Made by a program: the position numbers and the translations under genes
The notes under the pieces: model-generated
The model's database searches: none
Told to the model about the DNA's origin: nothing
Seen by the model: only the letters and a program-made list of their open reading frames with translations
Part shown: in pieces, positions 1 through 6,235 of the stretch
Numbering within the stretch: the first letter of the stretch is position 1
Layout: each line of letters opens with the position of its first letter
Assembly (NCBI GenBank): GCA_013202315.1
Contig: JABMRZ010000042.1
Coordinates: 1 to 6,521 of the forward strand
Direction of reading: 5' to 3'
Length of the DNA stretch: 6,521 nucleotides
Source: Candidatus Tariuqbacter arcticus
GTDB taxonomy: Bacteria > Electryoneota > Tariuqbacteria > Tariuqbacterales > Tariuqbacteraceae

Positions 1-27
1 CCTTAAAAGCGCAATCACAATAACCAA

Positions 28-55
28 AGCCCATAGCCCCCAGCCTATAGCCTAT
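28..55. repeat. Heptanucleotide tandem repeat, four units, upstream of accC
   Basis: Four consecutive 7-base units in perfect phase: AGCCCAT, AGCCCCC, AGCCTAT, AGCCTAT (consensus AGCCYMY). The last two are identical and all share AGCC. The array lies 46 bases before the accC start codon. The rest of 1-101 shows no convincing gene: the only frame open for most of it ends at a stop at 71-73 and its translation resembles nothing I know. Heptamer arrays are known as dispersed intergenic repeats in some bacteria (for example the STRR elements of cyanobacteria), but I cannot assign this one to a named family. It may be a member of a genome-wide repeat or simply local slippage. Confidence 0.6.
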
Positions 56-101
56 TTTCATGGAAAACTATAAAATACTCATATTCAAATAAGAGCGTTT
101 A

Positions 102-1442
102 TTGATAAGGAAAGTGCTCATAGCCAATCGGGGTGAGATTGCCTTGAGAATAATCCGCGCCTGCCAGGAAGCCGGATTGGAAACGGTAGCGGTCTACAGT
201 CAAGCCGATACCGATTCTCTGCATGTTCGTTTTGCGGATGAAGCGGTGTGCATCGGTCCCCCCGCCAGTTCCGACAGTTATTTGAATATCAATCAGCTTT
301 TATCCGCCGCTGAAATTTCCGCTGCTGACGCCATTCACCCCGGATATGGATTCTTGGCCGAGAATGCGAATTTTGCGGAAATGGTGGAAAGCCTGGGCTT
401 CAAATTCATCGGTCCCCCTCCTCAAGCCATTGCTATGATGGGCGACAAAGCATTGGCTAAACGGACAATGAAGGAAGCGGGGGTACCTGTCACTCCCGGA
501 AGCGAAGGTGTATTGGATGATTTCAAACATGCCCGGCAAATGGCGGCGGAAATCGGCTACCCGGTGATGATTAAAGCCACAGCCGGGGGCGGCGGCAGGG
601 GAATGAGACTGGTAAGAAACGAGTCCAACTTGGAAACTGCTTATGAAATGGCGCGCTCCGAAGCGGAAATCGGATTCAATAACCCCGATTTATACATTGA
701 AAAGTTCATCGAAAATCCTCGACATATAGAAATACAAATCCTCGCCGATTCTAAAGGGAATGTTGTATATTTGGGTGAACGAGATTGTTCCATTCAAAGA
801 AGACATCAGAAACTAATCGAAGAGAGCCCTTCGCCTGCGGTCACGCCCGAACTGCGCCGCCAACTTGGCGAAGAAGCTGTTAGAGCCGCTAAAGCCGCCG
901 GCTATGAAAGCGCCGGGACAGTCGAGTTCCTGCTGGATAAAGAGGGGAATTTCTACTTTATGGAAATGAACACCCGCATCCAGGTGGAACACCCGGTCAC
1001 GGAAATGGTCACCGGAATGGATTTATTGAAGGAACAATTGTATATCGCAATGGGAAGGGAATTGAGTTATGGACAGGAGGATATTAGAATCAAGGGGCAT
1101 GCTATCGAATGCCGCATCAACGCCGAAGATCCCGACAATAATTTCCTACCCAATCCGGGATTAATCGAATCGCTTCATATTCCGGGGGGACCTGGAGTCC
1201 GGGTAGACACTCATATTTATCAAAGCTATGTGGTGCCGCCGTTCTATGATTCGCTCTTGGCGAAACTGATATGCTGGGGCAACGATAGGGAAGAAGCGAG
1301 GGTACGGCTACACCGCGCCCTGGAAGAGATGGTGGTCGAACCGATTACTACGACCATCCCTTTTCATTTGGAAGTTGTGAATCATCCTAATTTCATTGCT
1401 GGTGATTTCGATACCGGCTTCCTCGATATATGGAAAACATAA
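102..1442 (+). CDS. accC: Biotin carboxylase (AccC), ATP-grasp subunit of a biotin-dependent carboxylase
   Basis: Cytoplasmic enzyme that carboxylates biotin on a carrier protein with ATP and bicarbonate, the first half-reaction of acetyl-CoA carboxylase. The 446-residue length is normal for AccC. In order: N-terminal biotin carboxylase domain opening with KVLIANRGEIALRI (residues 4-17) and HPGYGFLAEN (79-88); ATP-grasp core with Lys116, Lys158 and the glycine loop GGGGRGM (162-168); His208, Lys237 and Glu275; the catalytic block EMNTRIQVEHP (288-298) with Glu288, Asn290, Arg292 and Glu296; then the C-terminal domain with ECRINAEDP (336-344) carrying Arg338. All expected active-site residues are present. 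The start is TTG: a stop at 90-92 bounds the frame, AAGAG at 91-95 is suitably spaced, and a TTG start keeps the usual short tail before KVLIANRG; GTG at 114 would begin at KVLIANRG's valine. No accB precedes it, so a subunit of a pyruvate or propionyl-CoA carboxylase remains possible. It is followed by gcvH after 54 bases (1443-1496). Confidence 0.93.
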   Translation: MIRKVLIANRGEIALRIIRACQEAGLETVAVYSQADTDSLHVRFADEAVCIGPPASSDSYLNINQLLSAAEISAADAIHPGYGFLAENANFAEMVESLGFKFIGPPPQAIAMMGDKALAKRTMKEAGVPVTPGSEGVLDDFKHARQMAAEIGYPVMIKATAGGGGRGMRLVRNESNLETAYEMARSEAEIGFNNPDLYIEKFIENPRHIEIQILADSKGNVVYLGERDCSIQRRHQKLIEESPSPAVTPELRRQLGEEAVRAAKAAGYESAGTVEFLLDKEGNFYFMEMNTRIQVEHPVTEMVTGMDLLKEQLYIAMGRELSYGQEDIRIKGHAIECRINAEDPDNNFLPNPGLIESLHIPGGPGVRVDTHIYQSYVVPPFYDSLLAKLICWGNDREEARVRLHRALEEMVVEPITTTIPFHLEVVNHPNFIAGDFDTGFLDIWKT

Positions 1443-1486
1443 AATTAACATCAATAATATCAATCAATAACAATTACTAAACAAAT

Positions 1487-1490
1487 GGAG
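1487..1490 (+). promoter_or_regulatory. Ribosome binding site deciding the gcvH start
   Basis: GGAG followed by a 6-base spacer before ATG at 1497. This site overlaps an in-frame upstream ATG at 1485, which would add only MEKS and has no Shine-Dalgarno sequence in the AT-rich stretch before it. The arrangement therefore favours 1497 as the true start. Confidence 0.75.
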
Positions 1491-1496
1491 AAAAGT

Positions 1497-1889
1497 ATGG
1501 AAATACCAAAAGACCTATATTACACCGAAGAACACGAATGGATAAGAGTCGAGGGTGATGTTGCTATCATCGGCATCACCGATTATGCCCAGGATGCGTT
1601 AAGCGATATAATCTATGTTGAAATTAATTATGAAGTTGGAGCTATTATTGAAGCCTTTGAAGCGTTCGGTTCCGTGGAGGCATCGAAACAGGCGGCTGAT
1701 TTATACGCCCCGGTCAGTGGTGAAATTATTGGAATAAACACCGATGTTGTTGGCGATGAGGGTCAGCCGGAATTGGTTAATCAATCCCCATATGAAGATG
1801 GGTGGATGATTAAAATTAGAATGTCGGACAAATCCGAATTGGATAAATTAATGCCCGCCGACGCATATCGGAAAATGATTGAAGGCTGA
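1497..1889 (+). CDS. gcvH: Glycine cleavage system H protein (lipoyl carrier)
   Basis: Small cytoplasmic carrier of the glycine cleavage system. Its lipoyl arm receives the aminomethyl group from the P-protein, presents it to the T-protein, and is reoxidised by the L-protein. From ATG 1497 it is 130 residues, the usual GcvH size. It opens with the family hallmark IPKDLYYTEEHEWI (3-16), followed by IGITDYAQDAL (25-35), and the lipoylation hairpin FGSVEASKQAADLYAPVSGE (57-76), in which Lys64 is the modified residue. PELVN (91-95) and DGWMIKI (101-107) follow. Some normally conserved positions differ: LSDIIYVEINYEVG replaces the common LGDIxxVELPEVG type, and NQSPYEDGW replaces NxDPYGxGW. The modification site is intact, so I expect a functional protein. 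gcvPA starts 3 bases after the stop, so the two are almost certainly cotranscribed and perhaps translationally coupled. LipB, whose gene lies at the right end of the window, would act on Lys64. Confidence 0.96.
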   Translation: MEIPKDLYYTEEHEWIRVEGDVAIIGITDYAQDALSDIIYVEINYEVGAIIEAFEAFGSVEASKQAADLYAPVSGEIIGINTDVVGDEGQPELVNQSPYEDGWMIKIRMSDKSELDKLMPADAYRKMIEG

Positions 1890-1892
1890 ATA

Positions 1893-3269
1893 ATGGATAA
1901 ATTCATTTCAGATCAAATATGGGATTTGAATATCCCTTTTATTCCTCATACCAAGGAAGACATTCGCGTGATGCTGGAGACGATAGGCGCCTCCGATATC
2001 GAAGATTTATTAGCGGGAATTCCCAGCGCTGTCCGGTTGAAAGAACCTCTGAATCTCCCATTAAGGATGTCCGAACTTGAAGTGATAGATGAACTTCGCC
2101 GCCTGGCGGATATGAACAGGGTGATGACCTGCTTCGCCGGTGGAGGAGTATATGACCATTTCCGACCGGCGGCTTTGGATGCGATAATTTCCAGACCGGA
2201 ATTTTACACCGCCTACACACCTTACCAGCCCGAAGTCAGCCAGGGGACTTTACAGGCGATTTGGGAATACCAATCGCTTATATGCGAATTGACCGATATG
2301 GAAGTGGCAAATGCTTCGCTTTATTGCGGCGGGACAGCTTTAGCGGAAGCCGCCGCTTTATCCGTGAGGTATACAAAGCGAGGCAAAGTCTTGGCGGCGG
2401 CAACTATTCATCCCAACCACTTGCAGATTCTGCGTACTTATGGCGCGGCTTTCCCTTTTGATGTAGAGATTATTCCAGCTGAAAATGGGGTAATCGATCT
2501 CAAGAAACTTAAAGTATTACTTGATAACGACACCGCAGCGGTGATGATTCAGCATCCCAATTTCTTCGGACTATTGGAAGAAATGGGAGAATTCGAGGAA
2601 ATGATACACCACAATGAATCCTTATTCATCATTTCCTTCGATCCAATTTCGCTGGGATTATTGAAGTCGCCGGGTGAATATGGTGCGGACATCGCTGTCG
2701 CAGAAGGTCAGACCTTAGGTAATGCTATGAATTATGGAGGACCATATTTGGGGGTAATGGCGGCGAAGCAAAAATTCGTTCGTAAAATTCCAGGAAGACT
2801 TGTAGGTCAGACCACTGATACTAACGGACGCAGAGGGTATATGCTGGCTCTGCAAACCCGCGAACAGCATATTCGACGCGAAGGAGCCACTTCCAATATC
2901 TGCACCAATCAGGCGCTGTGCGCATTAGCGGCGGCGGGGGAATTATGCTTCTTAGGCAAATCCGGAATCGTAGAAATGGCGGAGCAGTCGCTTCAGAAAG
3001 CGCATTATTTAGCCGAGAAAATCGTTGATGAAACTAATTTCAAATTAAAATGCCCTGATGGATATTTCTTCAAGGAATTCCTGATAACATCAAAATATAA
3101 AGCCAAGCCGGTCATCGACAAACTGGCGGAAAAGAAACTGCTGTTAGGTCCATCTTTGGGTCGATTCAAGCCGGGAGCCGATGAATATTCATTTTTAATG
3201 GCTGTAACGGAATCCCGCACCAAACGGGAAATGGACTGGGTGGTGGAAGAACTGAAGCAGTTTGATTAA
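1893..3269 (+). CDS. gcvPA: Glycine dehydrogenase (decarboxylating) subunit 1, GcvPA
   Basis: One of two subunits of the split P-protein, which with GcvPB decarboxylates glycine and transfers the aminomethyl group to lipoylated GcvH. GcvPA has the PLP-enzyme fold but not the PLP lysine, which is in GcvPB. The 458-residue length is typical. Recognisable blocks are IPFIPHT (14-20), near the start; FAGGGVYDH (81-89); EVSQGTLQAIWEYQSLICEL (114-133); VANASLY (138-144); HPNFFG (221-226); AEGQTLGNAMNYGGPYLG (270-287); GRLVGQTTDTNGRRGYMLAL (301-320), which continues into QTREQHIRREGATSNICTNQ (321-340). One oddity is Cys145-Gly-Gly-Thr-Ala, where I expect Asp-Gly-Ala-Thr/Ser-Ala. ATG 1893 has GAAGG at 1881-1885, 7 bases upstream inside the end of gcvH. 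gcvPB does not follow directly as it does in many genomes: a 359-base gap and an unrelated gene lie between them. Confidence 0.96.
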   Translation: MDKFISDQIWDLNIPFIPHTKEDIRVMLETIGASDIEDLLAGIPSAVRLKEPLNLPLRMSELEVIDELRRLADMNRVMTCFAGGGVYDHFRPAALDAIISRPEFYTAYTPYQPEVSQGTLQAIWEYQSLICELTDMEVANASLYCGGTALAEAAALSVRYTKRGKVLAAATIHPNHLQILRTYGAAFPFDVEIIPAENGVIDLKKLKVLLDNDTAAVMIQHPNFFGLLEEMGEFEEMIHHNESLFIISFDPISLGLLKSPGEYGADIAVAEGQTLGNAMNYGGPYLGVMAAKQKFVRKIPGRLVGQTTDTNGRRGYMLALQTREQHIRREGATSNICTNQALCALAAAGELCFLGKSGIVEMAEQSLQKAHYLAEKIVDETNFKLKCPDGYFFKEFLITSKYKAKPVIDKLAEKKLLLGPSLGRFKPGADEYSFLMAVTESRTKREMDWVVEELKQFD

Positions 3270-3296
3270 AGAGGGTAATATCACTTATAATTTGAG

Positions 3297-3438
3297 AAGC
3301 CGTATCAGCGATTAGCTGACACTACCGGGTTATCTAAACCCGCCGAAATTTGGATTGTATTTTGAGTGATTTGTCGGCTTTTAATAAGCCGACCTGCTTC
3401 TACTTTGTTAAGTATAAAGAAGCAATAGTTCAAGCTTC
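3297..3438 (+). other. Cluster of four short hairpins with alternative pairings, downstream of gcvPA
   Basis: Four inverted repeats follow one another in this intergenic stretch. (1) TCAGC 3305-3309 with GCTGA 3315-3319, extended by GT/AC after one mismatch. (2) CGGGTT 3326-3331 with AACCCG 3337-3342. (3) GTCGGCTT 3373-3380 with AAGCCGAC 3386-3393. (4) TGCTTC plus TACTT 3395-3405 with AAGTA 3410-3414 and GAAGCA 3419-3424. The first three have 5-base loops. Several arms have a second partner: CGGCTT 3375-3380 can also pair with AAGCCG 3297-3302, and GAAGC 3419-3423 with GCTTC 3434-3438. No hairpin is followed by a clean T run, so none is a textbook intrinsic terminator. It could be an attenuator, a 3' stabilising structure for the gcvH-gcvPA message, or a small RNA. 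None of these roles is shown by the sequence alone. Confidence 0.45.
3373..3393 (+). other. Strongest hairpin of the gcvPA downstream region (8-bp perfect stem)
   Basis: GTCGGCTT pairs perfectly with AAGCCGAC around a 5-base TTAAT loop. The following bases are CTGCTTCTAC, not a T tract. Read on the minus strand the hairpin is followed by AAATCACTC, again without a T tract. It therefore lacks the tail of a rho-independent terminator in either direction, though it could still pause polymerase or protect a 3' end. Confidence 0.6.
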
Positions 3439-3524
3439 GATTAGGGTTTATTTTACCGCCAATAGTGATGGTATTTTATGAGGATGTGGATGTCATTTTT
3501 CATCTTTAGATAACGATTTTAACT

Positions 3525-3554
3525 TTGAAGGTAATACTTTAAAAGTAATACATT
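3525..3554 (+). promoter_or_regulatory. Candidate weak sigma70-type promoter for the FlgT-like gene
   Basis: TTGAAG (3525-3530) and TACATT (3549-3554) are separated by 18 bases and each matches four of six consensus positions. The surrounding 3440-3616 stretch is strongly AT-rich and holds no gene. The long gap after gcvPA makes an internal promoter plausible here. In sequence this AT-rich, such partial matches are common, and the host sigma-factor preferences are unknown, so the exact position is weak. Confidence 0.2.
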
Positions 3555-3563
3555 AACTAATAC
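3531..3563 (+). repeat. Short direct repeats of TAATAC in the AT-rich leader
   Basis: GTAATAC occurs at 3531-3537 and 3545-3551, exactly 14 bases apart. A third TAATAC is at 3558-3563. They sit about 65-100 bases before the GTG start of the next gene and overlap the candidate promoter. This could be a regulator-binding array, but 6-base words recur easily in AT-rich DNA. Confidence 0.3.
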
Positions 3564-3618
3564 AATTAATTATTTCTATATTTTACAATGTCATACAATA
3601 ATACTCAACAAAACTAAC

Positions 3619-3624
3619 GGAGGG
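3619..3624 (+). promoter_or_regulatory. Strong ribosome binding site for the GTG-started FlgT-like gene
   Basis: GGAGGG ends 4 bases before GTG at 3629. It is the best Shine-Dalgarno match I found before any gene in the window, and it supports GTG as the initiation codon directly before a good signal peptide. Confidence 0.75.
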
Positions 3625-3628
3625 TAAA

Positions 3629-4747
3629 GTGAAACAGATTCTTGTTTTTAGCATAATCCTAATAATATCTTCCGCCGCCGTAACCGGTGAATCAGTGAAG
3701 GTTGTAACAGCTCAAGGTGAAGCCAAGACTAAATCGCTTGCATTGGAGCAGGCGAAACGTTCAGCGGTTGAACAGGGATTAGGAACAGTTATCACCAGCG
3801 AAACTCTAACTAAGAACTTCAAACTTTTCAGCGATATCATCCTCTCGCGAGCCAATGGATTCATCAAAAGTTATACCGAGCTTTCCTGCGTTAAGGAACA
3901 GGGTAATTTCATCGTCATAATTGAAGCTGAGGTTACGCAAATCTTCGATGAAATCCTGAAAGATCAAGCCGCTTTGGATTTGCTTATGCAGTGGATGGAC
4001 AAACCCAGGGTGATGATTATTGTGGATGAAGACAATTCCGGCGAAAAGAGTCAAGCCTGCGAAACGGAATTGGCGAAAAAACTGAAACAATGGCGCTTTG
4101 ATTTGGTATCCCGTCAACAGGTAGAAGCCATTCGCGCGGGAAAACACATTAAGGCGCAACTCGCCGGCGATACGCAAACGGCGGCTTCTATCGCAAATGA
4201 TGTCGGAGCCGAATTGCTCTTGCTTGGTCAAGCGCATGCGGCGGAAGCGCGGGAGCTTGACATTTTTGAAGGAACCGGAATGAAATCAGTGCAAGCTGTA
4301 TTCTCAGCGCAAATCGTGAATGCAGCTGATGCGAGGATATTGGCTTCTTATACCACCACTGACGCCAGTATGCACATTTCAGCCGTTACCGCTGGAGTGA
4401 AAGCATTGACTAAAACTGCGGCAGAGATGGCGGATTCGCTGGTCGCATATTTATTAAGAAACGCCAGCGAAGAGCAAGTGAACGAGAAAACCATCACCCT
4501 CACAATTAAAAATGTTGAATTCAGGGAATTTAGCATCCTTAAGAAGAGTTTGTCTGACATTGACAATGTCTCTCGAGTACACCTGCGTTCGTTCAAACCC
4601 TCAACCGGTGAATTAGCTGTTGAATTTATGGGGAAATCCGAGGATTTAGCGGTGGAATTGGATGGTTTCCAAATTAGCAGTGGAAAATTCTCTGTGGAAG
4701 AAGTCGCAGGAAATATAGTAATTATCAATTTTGTTCCCGATGAATAA
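3629..4747 (+). CDS. Exported FlgT/LPP20-like envelope protein of unknown role
   Basis: A 372-residue protein with an N-terminal signal peptide: Lys at position 3, a hydrophobic run of about residues 4-18, and a likely cleavage near Gly20. There is no lipobox cysteine, so it is probably periplasmic or outer-membrane associated. Residues about 23-105 resemble the FlgT N-terminal/LPP20 domain: VVTAQGEAKTKSLALEQAKR, then AVEQGLGTVITSETL (46-60), a segment ending in ILSRANGFIKSY (71-82), and a beta strand IVIIEAEV (95-102). PRVMIIVDE (126-134) begins a middle alpha/beta domain, to about 270, that recalls FlgT or CsgG/TolB-like domains. Residues about 287-370 form a small beta-alpha-beta module (ITLTIKNV, then SLSDIDNVSRVHLRSF, then ELAVEFMG). 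FlgT itself is a flagellar H-ring protein of Vibrio, but no flagellar gene is visible here, so the role is open. The gene separates gcvPA from gcvPB and has its own strong ribosome site, so it is probably the first gene of a unit continuing into gcvPB. Recognition is from remembered family patterns, not a search. Confidence 0.6.
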   Translation: MKQILVFSIILIISSAAVTGESVKVVTAQGEAKTKSLALEQAKRSAVEQGLGTVITSETLTKNFKLFSDIILSRANGFIKSYTELSCVKEQGNFIVIIEAEVTQIFDEILKDQAALDLLMQWMDKPRVMIIVDEDNSGEKSQACETELAKKLKQWRFDLVSRQQVEAIRAGKHIKAQLAGDTQTAASIANDVGAELLLLGQAHAAEARELDIFEGTGMKSVQAVFSAQIVNAADARILASYTTTDASMHISAVTAGVKALTKTAAEMADSLVAYLLRNASEEQVNEKTITLTIKNVEFREFSILKKSLSDIDNVSRVHLRSFKPSTGELAVEFMGKSEDLAVELDGFQISSGKFSVEEVAGNIVIINFVPDE

Positions 4748-4792
4748 ACATTATCCGCCTTGAATTATGACAGGGATAGAGAGAAACAATCT

Positions 4793-6235
4793 ATGCCAGT
4801 ACCCTTAATATTTGAAGAAAGCAAGCCGGGCAGAAAGGGCTATACCCTCCCCGATTTGGATGTTCCATTTCAAGAAGAACTCATCCCAAACCGTTTTCTG
4901 CGGTCGAAACCCCCGGAATTGCCGGAGGTGAGCGAAGGGATGGTGGTCAGGCATTTCGTCAACCTATCGGTGCAGAATCATCATGTCGATAAAGGATTTT
5001 ATCCACTTGGCTCCTGCACAATGAAATATAATCCGAAGGTGAATGAGAAGGCGGCGCTGTTCCCAGGATTCACCGACCTGCACCCATTGCAGCCCTCAGC
5101 TACAGCACAAGGAGCCTTGCGCTTGATGCGCGAATTGGGGCGAGCCCTGTGTGAGATTGTGGGGCTTCCGGCAATAACCCTTCAGCCTTCCGCAGGAGCT
5201 CATGGCGAATTGACCGCCCTGCTGATGATTCGCGCCTATCACACCCATAGCGGCAGTCCCCGAAGGAAGGTAGTAATCCCCGACAGCGCTCACGGCACTA
5301 ATCCCGCATCGATAATCAGCGCCGGCTATGAAACAGTAAAGGTGAAATCGGACGATTACGGTCTGGTCGATTCAGAGGCTTTGGAAGCCGCCTTGGATGA
5401 TGAGGTCGCCGCTTTTATGATAACTAATCCTAATACTCTGGGTATTTTCGAGTGCGGGATTGAAAATATCGCTAAAATGGTTCACGATGCCGGCGCTATG
5501 CTTTATATGGACGGCGCAAATATGAACGCCCTGATGGGAATCGCCCGCCCCGGGGATATGGGCTTCGATGTGGTGCATTTGAACCTGCACAAGACCTTCA
5601 GCACCCCGCACGGCGGTGGCGGCCCCGGTTCGGGCCCGGTCTGCGTCAGGGCAGAGCTGACCGATTTTTTGCCGGCACCTGTAGTTATCAGTGATAAAAA
5701 AGGCTATCAATCCGCCACGCCTGATAAATCAATCGGCCACCCTGGTGCTGCCTGCGGAAATTTCGGCGTGATGGTCAAGGCCTACGCATACATCCGTTCG
5801 CTTGGCGCCGAGGGCTTAAAAGAGGTCAGCGAGAACGCGGTTTTAAATGCCAATTATATAAAAGAAAAATTAAAGGCCTGCTATCATCTGCCCTACGATC
5901 GCACCTGCATGCACGAGGTGGTCTTCTCCGGCAAAAAGCAGAAGATAAAAGGAGTGACCACGCTGGACATCGCCAAACGGCTCCTTGACTACGGGTTTCA
6001 TCCGCCCACCATTTACTTCCCCCAGGTAGTTGAAGAAGCCATCATGATTGAGCCTACCGAAACGGAAAGCAGAGAAACACTCGATGCGTTCATCGCTGCC
6101 ATGGCTGAAATTGCCAGAGAAGCCGGGGAAAGTCCGGATTTACTGCACACGGCACCCCACCATACTCCGGTGAGAAGGCTGGATGAGGTCAGCGCCGCCA
6201 GAAAACCGGTTCTGCGCTGGGAAATGAAATGCTAG
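4793..6235 (+). CDS. gcvPB: Glycine dehydrogenase (decarboxylating) subunit 2, GcvPB (PLP-binding)
   Basis: The catalytic PLP-bearing subunit of the split P-protein, partner of GcvPA. From ATG 4793 it is 480 residues, typical for GcvPB. The N-terminus has the family signature LIFEESKPGRKGYTLPDLDV (5-24). Later blocks are YPLGSCTMKYNPK (70-82), PSAGAHGE (132-139), DSAHGTNPAS (164-173), NPNTLGIFE (212-220), DGANMNALMG (240-249), and HLNLHKTFSTPHGGGGPGSG (262-281), with Lys267 as the Schiff-base lysine. The end, PVRRLDEVSAARKPVLRW, is also standard. I chose ATG 4793 because LIFE.S.PGR.GY normally begins within a few residues of the start; a purine-rich AGAGAG lies about 9 bases upstream. An in-frame TTG at 4760 would add 11 residues but has no ribosome site. 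The gene follows the FlgT-like gene by 45 bases and overlaps the preferred lipB start by 7, which indicates cotranscription with lipB. Confidence 0.96.
   Translation: MPVPLIFEESKPGRKGYTLPDLDVPFQEELIPNRFLRSKPPELPEVSEGMVVRHFVNLSVQNHHVDKGFYPLGSCTMKYNPKVNEKAALFPGFTDLHPLQPSATAQGALRLMRELGRALCEIVGLPAITLQPSAGAHGELTALLMIRAYHTHSGSPRRKVVIPDSAHGTNPASIISAGYETVKVKSDDYGLVDSEALEAALDDEVAAFMITNPNTLGIFECGIENIAKMVHDAGAMLYMDGANMNALMGIARPGDMGFDVVHLNLHKTFSTPHGGGGPGSGPVCVRAELTDFLPAPVVISDKKGYQSATPDKSIGHPGAACGNFGVMVKAYAYIRSLGAEGLKEVSENAVLNANYIKEKLKACYHLPYDRTCMHEVVFSGKKQKIKGVTTLDIAKRLLDYGFHPPTIYFPQVVEEAIMIEPTETESRETLDAFIAAMAEIAREAGESPDLLHTAPHHTPVRRLDEVSAARKPVLRWEMKC
6219..6222 (+). promoter_or_regulatory. Ribosome binding site favouring the upstream lipB start
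   Basis: GGGA ends 6 bases before ATG 6229 but 15 bases before the in-frame ATG 6238. The spacing supports a lipB start that overlaps the gcvPB stop codon. Confidence 0.5.

Noticed and set aside
28..55. CRISPR array
   Set aside because: The units are 7 bases, directly adjacent, with no spacers. This is a simple tandem repeat.
1443..1496. Regulatory repeats (TCAATAA words) between accC and gcvH
   Set aside because: TCAATAA occurs at 1451-1457 and 1464-1470, but the spacer is almost entirely A/T and such words recur by chance.
1939..2220. Long minus-strand open frames opposite gcvPA, accC, gcvPB and the FlgT-like gene
   Set aside because: They lie entirely inside strongly conserved plus-strand genes, have no ribosome sites of note, and translate to compositionally odd peptides. 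They are shadows of the true coding strand.
3326..3400. Intrinsic terminator at the end of gcvPA
   Set aside because: The 6-bp and 8-bp hairpins are good stems, but neither is followed by a run of T on the plus or minus strand.
3468..3509. Small ORF in the intergenic gap (ATG 3468, 13 codons)
   Set aside because: It has no Shine-Dalgarno site, is very short, and its translation has no recognisable character. It is expected by chance.
3270..3628. Glycine riboswitch controlling the glycine cleavage genes
   Set aside because: The location is tempting, but I find none of the conserved glycine-aptamer core sequences, and the hairpins do not form the tandem aptamer arrangement.
3629..3690. Lipoprotein signal on the FlgT-like protein
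   Set aside because: No cysteine follows the hydrophobic segment. The first cysteine is at residue 87, so an ordinary signal peptide is the better reading.
4760..4792. TTG 4760 as the gcvPB start
   Set aside because: It would add 11 unconserved residues, has no upstream ribosome site, and GcvPB proteins normally begin close to the LIFE.S.PGR.GY motif, which favours ATG 4793.
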